Shown here: positions 9,001 through 11,993 of the stretch, one piece after another
How the letters are laid out: every line of letters begins with the position of its first letter
Position numbering within the stretch: position 1 is the stretch's first letter
Source: Eimeria necatrix
Lineage: Eukaryota > Apicomplexa > Conoidasida > Eucoccidiorida > Eimeriidae
Direction of reading: 5' to 3'
Length of the DNA: 11,993 nt
Assembly (NCBI RefSeq): GCF_000499385.1
Contig: NW_013651904.1
Coordinates: 1 to 11,993, forward strand
The notes under the pieces: generated by a model
Database searches by the model: none
What the model was told of the DNA's origin: nothing
What the model saw: only the letters and a program-made list of their open reading frames with translations
Position numbers and translations under genes: made by a program

Positions 9001-11993
9001 CCAAAGATCCGGAATGTTGCAGCTGCGATGCAAGCAGATTGCACTGAGATGTCAATGATGGCAGTCGCAAGAGCACATGGAGAGAATTCTTCGAAGAATT
9101 CGTTTCGTGGCAGCAGCAGAGGCAACATCTTCAACATCTTTTGCCTATCTACGTTGATGAAATTGCTGTTAGGCTTTCACTGCCATCACCTAAACCAACA
9201 ACTCGCATACTTGCTGCAGTACAATCTTCCTTTCAAAAGCGTCAGGCTTCATCTCGCAATTCGGGATGAAACATCGTATGAAGTGAAGCTGCATGTGGGG
9301 CCCCTGCAGCTCCTGGTTCAGATCCTTCACACTCTTCAAAAAACGCTTCGTTATGGAGGAGAATTGACCACCCCCTGCAGTGCCTACAAAGTTTCCTTCC
9401 TGCCTCTGGCTCGCTTCGTGCTGTTCCATAGCGTGCCGTAGAAGCGACTTTTCGGACTTGGCGACAAGACGCTCCAGTTCGTGCTCGATCTGAGTGGACA
9501 CAAATCGAATCAAAATTGCAGCATTACTGTTGACAAGGCACAACAAGAAAGATGTCGTGGGCAAACCGTCAGCCTAAAACGCCTTACTCGGTCGTTGTTT
9601 AGATCCAGCCAGCCATCTGTGCCGTAGAGAACTGTTCCTGCAAAGTGCTTGACGGCGAAAACTCTCTCCTGCACTTTACCAGCCGTTGAGAGGGTTCCCG
9701 CCAGCTTTCCTCCGGCACCCACAGCTGCCAGCTGTTGAGCTCCCACAAGGCCAATAAGATTAAGGTCGGCTTGCTCCAAGTGTTGCAGAAGCCTCCCGCT
9801 GGCAGCAGCTTCTGCAGCTTGCATTCCATTGGTTCCTTTCAGACAGAATAGAATGCGGTGGTCACGCGGAGTCAGAATTTCCTGGTCTGCTTTTTGGGAG
9901 TTGTGCTTGTCTGCAAGATGCTGCGAGTGCTCTTTCAATGAGGCACAGTAGGCGAACAAGTCCTTCCAGAAGTGAATGTCGTCTCTTGCCTGGCCCTGGG
10001 CCAAGAGCCGGCATGAGTCATCTAAGCGTCTAAATACTCCTTCTTGCAATTCTCGAAGCAGCGCAGAGGTGTCAGGCAGGCTTGAAAGGAGGCTGCGCTG
10101 GAGATTCGCCTTGAAGGAGATATTCGGATCGCTTCGATGACTGCGTTCTTGAAGTTTTGAATCTGGTTGTGCACTTTGCAGAGGGGACTTGAGATTTTGT
10201 CCAGCTGCCACTGCAGGGTTTGCAATTCCTTCTCGGATATACAGGGCAACTTCTTCCTCGATGACTTGCTGGACGAACAGCTGTTGCTGTTTCTCGTTTG
10301 CGTAGTTGATGCAAAGCTGTTCCAACCCGTTTTCCAAACCAAACGACTCGAAGCCGTAGATGTCAAGGACTATATCGGACCATTCACGAAAACAAACAGA
10401 AGCACACAGAAACAGCTGAATGAAGGTTTTGACGACAGCGTCTGCAACAATGTACGTAAGCCAATCGAACGGCAAGCCGTGCATGTGGAAAGTTGATTGA
10501 GTGCAGCTAGCAACGCAAACCTCGTCTTACTACTTCTTGTCTAATCGGAAATATATACATGGATAGGCTTCTACGTGCATAGGTGTTTTCTAGCATATCC
10601 CTATCAAATAAAATACGGATTGCAGAAGACGTTTACCATGCCTAGAGCACAGCAAAAATTGCTTACTGCCAATGGATTTCAGGGCATTTGCATCATTCTG
10701 CTTGTTTTGGTGTTGCTTTCCCCGCACGTGTCGCGCAGCACTTTCATTCAAGCGGTGCACGACGTAGTCAAAAAGGCGACTGTAGATGAACTTGATGAGA
10801 GAGCAGCACACACTGGCACTTTGCTGCTCATTTCGTGGCTTTACAAGAATGTCGCTTTTCAAAGCTATATGGCGGAACCGCAGAACTTCTTCAAGCTCTT
10901 CCACTTTAAACCCAAGCAACGACGCTGCACGCTTGAGCGCATCTGCTGATGCTGAGTCCTGCAACTGTAGTTTTTCATCAGTGCCTTTGATGAAAGTAGC
11001 ATTGGAGAGGTGAAGCAGTCCCGCTAGCAGATGTAGTAACTCTTCGGCCTCTGCAGGAGTGAATTCTGCCTGTTTCAAAGCCTTCATCAGCGATTCGAAG
11101 TTTTGCTGTCAATGCAGTTCAGCCAAGCAAAAATCACAACGCACGCACGAGAGACCGGCGAGATGCTCCAGAGAAAAGAAAGCTCTCGATCTGATGCTTT
11201 TCTGGAGCTAAGAAGAAAAATGCGCAAGTACTAGACTTGAACTTTTATAACACCCTGTGAGACGAGTAAAGGCTTCTGCCTCACCTGGTCAACCGTCTTT
11301 GGTACTGCATTCTCACCCTTCATTGCCAGTTCCTGGCTTGCCGTCTGTTTGGCCCTAGGATGCACATCTTGCAACAGCTTCCTGAAGTCCTGTGGCCGCA
11401 GCATGCGGTAGGCGCATTCATCATCTATTAAACCCATTAAGGCGCGCTGCTCGTCGCTCACACCTGAATGAGAAGCAAGCCGTAATGCATTGCATCCTCA
11501 ACCCAGAATAAGCCCTTGCCGCCGATAATTTTCCATTGTACATAACTACGCTGAAATAGCCCACTACCACCAAGCCATTGCGTGCCGCAAATACTATGCC
11601 GATCTCGTCTGGACGCTTGCCAGTGGTAAGGCCACAGTAGCATAACGTGGGTTTTGCACCTCTCAATAGCTGATAGAAGACGTGGAAGTTTCGGTCGCCC
11701 TTTTTGTGCGCCGTAATCCGCGCAGCCTCCAACAAGTACGTCTTCAAACTACCACCTCGTAAGAGGCCTCCATTGTCAAAATGCAAAAGCGTGAGTCGCC
11801 CAACTCGGCTACTGTTGTGGTTTCTTCTTGTGGCAGCGTTGCCGAAAGACTCAAAGATTGCATTGCAAGAAACAATTCTATTTCGGAGCTCTGTTGCTTC
11901 GTTTTGCGTCTGAACACCACCTAGAAGTGCAGCAACTTCAGTTCGCTGCTCAGCAACTGTTCTGGGTGCAGAGCAATAGCTGTTCACCCCGAC
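5227..11993 (-). CDS. Unconventional myosin heavy chain, class XXII/MyoF-like, gene R (5' end outside window)
   Basis: Actin-based ATP-driven motor. Proposed exons on the minus strand: 11993-11660, 11463-11285, 11105-10667, 10369-9588, 9573-9211, 8552-6147 and 6027-5227 (TGA stop). Intron phases agree at every junction, giving about 1767 visible residues. If the N-terminus matches the neighbouring paralogue, the full protein would be about 2220 residues. Motifs seen in order: switch [10 protein letters not shown], transducer [31 protein letters not shown], switch [57 protein letters not shown], the SH1-helix equivalent [20 protein letters not shown], a basic degenerate IQ neck, and a long WD40-like tail. 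A WD40 tail on a myosin is the mark of apicomplexan class XXII (MyoF), so that class is the best fit but is inferred. Oddities are the 14-base frame break at 9574-9587 and the 470-bp tandem duplication spanning the converter exon. If neither is spliced around, this allele encodes a truncated protein. Confidence 0.85.
5945..6146 (-). other. Ambiguous last-intron region with two frame-compatible solutions
   Basis: Solution A removes 6146-6028 (CCG|GTGAGG ... CTGCAG|CGC, phase 0). Solution B keeps reading through to 6025 and removes 6024-5945 (GC|GTAAGT ... CACTCAG|TTCGG, phase 2). Both rejoin the frame that ends at 5227. A has the better acceptor tract and B the perfect GTAAGT donor. The B donor starts only three bases after the A acceptor, so the two are mutually exclusive alternatives. 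Confidence 0.5.
6147..8552 (-). CDS. Gene R sixth visible exon: converter, neck and proximal tail
   Basis: 802 codons from acceptor CATCGCAG|CTGCAACAT to donor CCG|GTGAGG. It opens with the SH1/converter [20 protein letters not shown]; the usual reactive Cys of the SH1 helix is not seen. [13 protein letters not shown] near 8036 corresponds to the 'VFLRAG.LA.LE' end of the converter. The neck at about 7961-7737 is rich in Arg/Lys and Leu. It has degenerate IQ-like units ([35 protein letters not shown]) that probably bind calmodulin-like light chains. A polar linker follows, then WD40-like stretches, for example [20 protein letters not shown] near 7180-7110 and [16 protein letters not shown] near 6290. 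The start is the second, gene-contiguous copy of the duplicated acceptor. Confidence 0.75.
6573..6610. repeat. Trinucleotide run (GCT/GTT; CAG/AAC on coding strand)
   Basis: An interrupted triplet repeat within the gene R tail. On the coding strand it gives [16 protein letters not shown], a homopolymeric Asn/Ser insert probably forming a loop between propeller strands. Short CAG-type runs in exons are common in Eimeria-like coccidia. Confidence 0.85.
8174..8263 (-). other. Possible frame-neutral 90-nt intron inside the converter exon
   Basis: CTAG|GTAAGCAG at 8263 is a strong donor, and AAACCAG|GCAGC ending at 8174 is a phase-compatible acceptor. Removing the 90 bases drops 30 residues (K-Q-R-G-T ... 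N-C-K-P-G) without a frame change. The pyrimidine tract before the acceptor is weak, and the frame is open if retained, so this may be an optional intron or not an intron at all. Confidence 0.3.
8223..8692. repeat. 470-bp direct tandem repeat, copy A
   Basis: Identical by eye to 8693-9162 and immediately adjacent. On the minus strand it carries the last 140 bases of an intron (8692-8553), its acceptor, and the first 330 bases of the converter exon (8552-8223). It is contiguous with the rest of gene R and so is taken as the coding copy. Confidence 0.95.
8614..8631. repeat. 18-bp perfect palindrome GAATTCTTCGAAGAATTC
   Basis: Two GAATTC hexamers surround a central TTCGAA, making a fully self-complementary 18-mer. 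It lies in the intronic part of the 470-bp repeat, so a second copy is at 9084-9101. No role can be read from it. Confidence 0.9.
8693..9022 (-). pseudogene. Duplicated converter exon fragment (dead-end or 'poison' exon)
   Basis: Copy B of the converter-coding sequence keeps a good acceptor (GCAG|CTGCAAC). Read through, it continues past the duplication junction into copied intron sequence as K-A-P-F-H-Q-R-R and stops at 8675. Its internal donor (GTAAGC at 8733) is phase 1 and cannot join the phase-0 acceptor of copy A in frame. Productive mRNA must skip it, using an enlarged intron 9210-8553. Inclusion would truncate the myosin before the neck. Confidence 0.6.
8693..9162. repeat. 470-bp direct tandem repeat, copy B
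   Basis: Exact copy of 8223-8692. No terminal inverted repeats or target-site duplications flank it, so it looks like a tandem duplication, not an insertion. Identity starts at the base C (8223 and 8693) and ends after 8692/9162. Confidence 0.95.
9211..9573 (-). CDS. Gene R fifth visible exon: lower 50 kDa to SH2 region
   Basis: Codes 121 residues in the frame [21 protein letters not shown] charged helix and a Gly-rich loop 2-like segment follow, then [37 protein letters not shown] (the universal 'HFIRCIKPN...KP..F') and KIVLQQ. Donor CAGCAA|GTATGC at 9210 is phase 0. Joining to CTGCAACATTCC gives [11 protein letters not shown], matching the myosin 'LVLQQLR..GVL' junction. This fixes both splice sites. 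Confidence 0.85.
9574..9587 (-). other. 14-base GT...AG frame interruption (ultra-short intron candidate or indel)
   Basis: The sense sequence is GTAAGGCGTTTTAG. Upstream reads [12 protein letters not shown] and downstream, in another frame, reads [20 protein letters not shown]. Together these match the continuous myosin pattern 'GFL.KN.D.L...F..LL..S.N.LI..LF'. Removing exactly these 14 bases restores the frame and leaves consensus GTAAGG and TTTTAG borders. Alternatives are a net loss of 2 or gain of 1 base through mutation or sequencing error, or a genuinely disrupted gene. Confidence 0.5.
9588..10369 (-). CDS. Gene R fourth visible exon: switch II to HCM-distal strand
   Basis: Acceptor CGATATAG|TCCTTGAC. 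Encodes switch [11 protein letters not shown], the conserved [31 protein letters not shown], a Ser/Gln-rich insertion, and [20 protein letters not shown] (equivalent to 'GI..LLDEEC'). An Ala/Gly-rich loop follows, then [18 protein letters not shown] and LDLNNDR. The exon is taken to end after the Arg codon CGA (9590-9588), where the myosin-like frame is interrupted by 14 bases. Without a splice there, the frame runs on for 25 unconvincing residues to a stop at 9510. Confidence 0.83.
10667..11105 (-). CDS. Gene R third visible exon: upper 50-kDa segment
   Basis: Acceptor TTGACAG|CAAAACTTC and donor GGCA|GTAAGC; 439 nt, phase 0 to phase 1. Contains [39 protein letters not shown] and [20 protein letters not shown]. 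About 60% identical by eye to gene L exon 3. Ends ...KSIG|I once joined to the switch II exon. Confidence 0.85.
11285..11463 (-). CDS. Gene R second visible exon: upper 50-kDa segment
   Basis: Acceptor CATTCAG|GTGTGAGC and donor GACCAG|GTGAGG; 179 nt with the same phases as gene L exon 2. Encodes [28 protein letters not shown] and ends TVDQ. Protein similarity to the L exon is strong at both ends but weak in the middle, unlike the flanking near-identical tracts. Confidence 0.8.
11660..11993 (-). CDS. Gene R first visible exon (partial): switch I and transducer
   Basis: Enters the window in frame at V-G-V-N-S-Y-C and ends at donor AGAG|GTGCAA in phase 1. Contains [18 protein letters not shown], switch [42 protein letters not shown]. 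Identical to gene L exon 1 except for three silent substitutions near the exon end (11666, 11673, 11685). Confidence 0.85.

Noticed and set aside
8223..9162. Mobile-element insertion as the origin of the 470-bp repeat
   Set aside because: The unit is gene R sequence itself, with no terminal inverted repeats, target-site duplication or transposase; tandem duplication or assembly error explains it.
9023..9210. Using the nearer acceptor (188-nt intron) as the productive splice of gene R
   Set aside because: It leads into copy B of the converter exon, which stops at 8675. The 658-nt intron 8553-9210 gives an open, myosin-like protein instead.
8755..9441. Plus-strand open frame of 228 codons
   Set aside because: It is antisense to the myosin converter and SH2 exons and half of it lies in the exact tandem repeat. 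Its protein shows no domain, while the minus strand has clear myosin motifs.
9514..9554. Alternative 41-nt intron (donor ACA|GTAATG, acceptor CACTCAG|ATCGAG) in place of the 14-base segment
   Set aside because: It is phase-compatible but would replace the myosin-like stretch [20 protein letters not shown] with a Cys/Arg-rich non-homologous one. It was kept only as a weak alternative.

Overview
The window looks like nuclear DNA of an apicomplexan, most likely a coccidian of the Eimeria/Cyclospora type. The reasons are intron-split genes with GT-AG borders, motors resembling the WD40-tailed class XXII (MyoF-type) myosins of Apicomplexa, and a CAG/AAC-type triplet run coding Asn/Ser. The assignment to Coccidia is inference; nothing here fixes the genus. 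No bacterial features, tRNA, rRNA, CRISPR or transposase were seen.

Everything recognisable lies on the minus strand: two head-to-tail myosin heavy-chain genes. The upstream gene (R, 11993 down to 5227) enters the window inside the motor domain, after the P-loop. It runs through switch I, switch II, the SH1/converter region, a degenerate IQ neck and a long tail with WD40-like stretches, and stops at 5227. A spacer of about 2 kb (3238-5226) follows. The downstream gene (L) starts at ATG 3237 and shows the SH3-like N-terminus, P-loop, switch I and switch II before leaving the window at base 1. Both genes share the same splice positions and phases for the first three introns visible here. They are therefore tandem paralogues, not one gene.

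The two genes are mosaics. The 3' part of the exon carrying switch I (1543-1875 and 11661-11993) and the start of the switch II exon (3-341 and 10031-10369) are nearly identical at DNA level. The two exons between them are only about 50-60% identical in protein, and the introns do not align by eye. This suggests recent, local gene conversion.

Gene R has two further oddities. An exact 470-bp tandem duplication (8223-8692 and 8693-9162) copies an intron/exon boundary and the converter-coding sequence, leaving one copy that must be skipped to keep the frame. A 14-base GT...AG segment at 9574-9587 interrupts the myosin reading frame just after the NNDR motif. It is either an extraordinarily short intron, an indel, or an assembly error.

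The spacer holds no convincing gene but does contain a long, nearly continuous imperfect hairpin (4200-4278). By family knowledge, the products would be actin-based motors. The WD40-tailed MyoF type is associated with organelle and vesicle movement and apicoplast inheritance in Toxoplasma. That role is inferred here, not shown.
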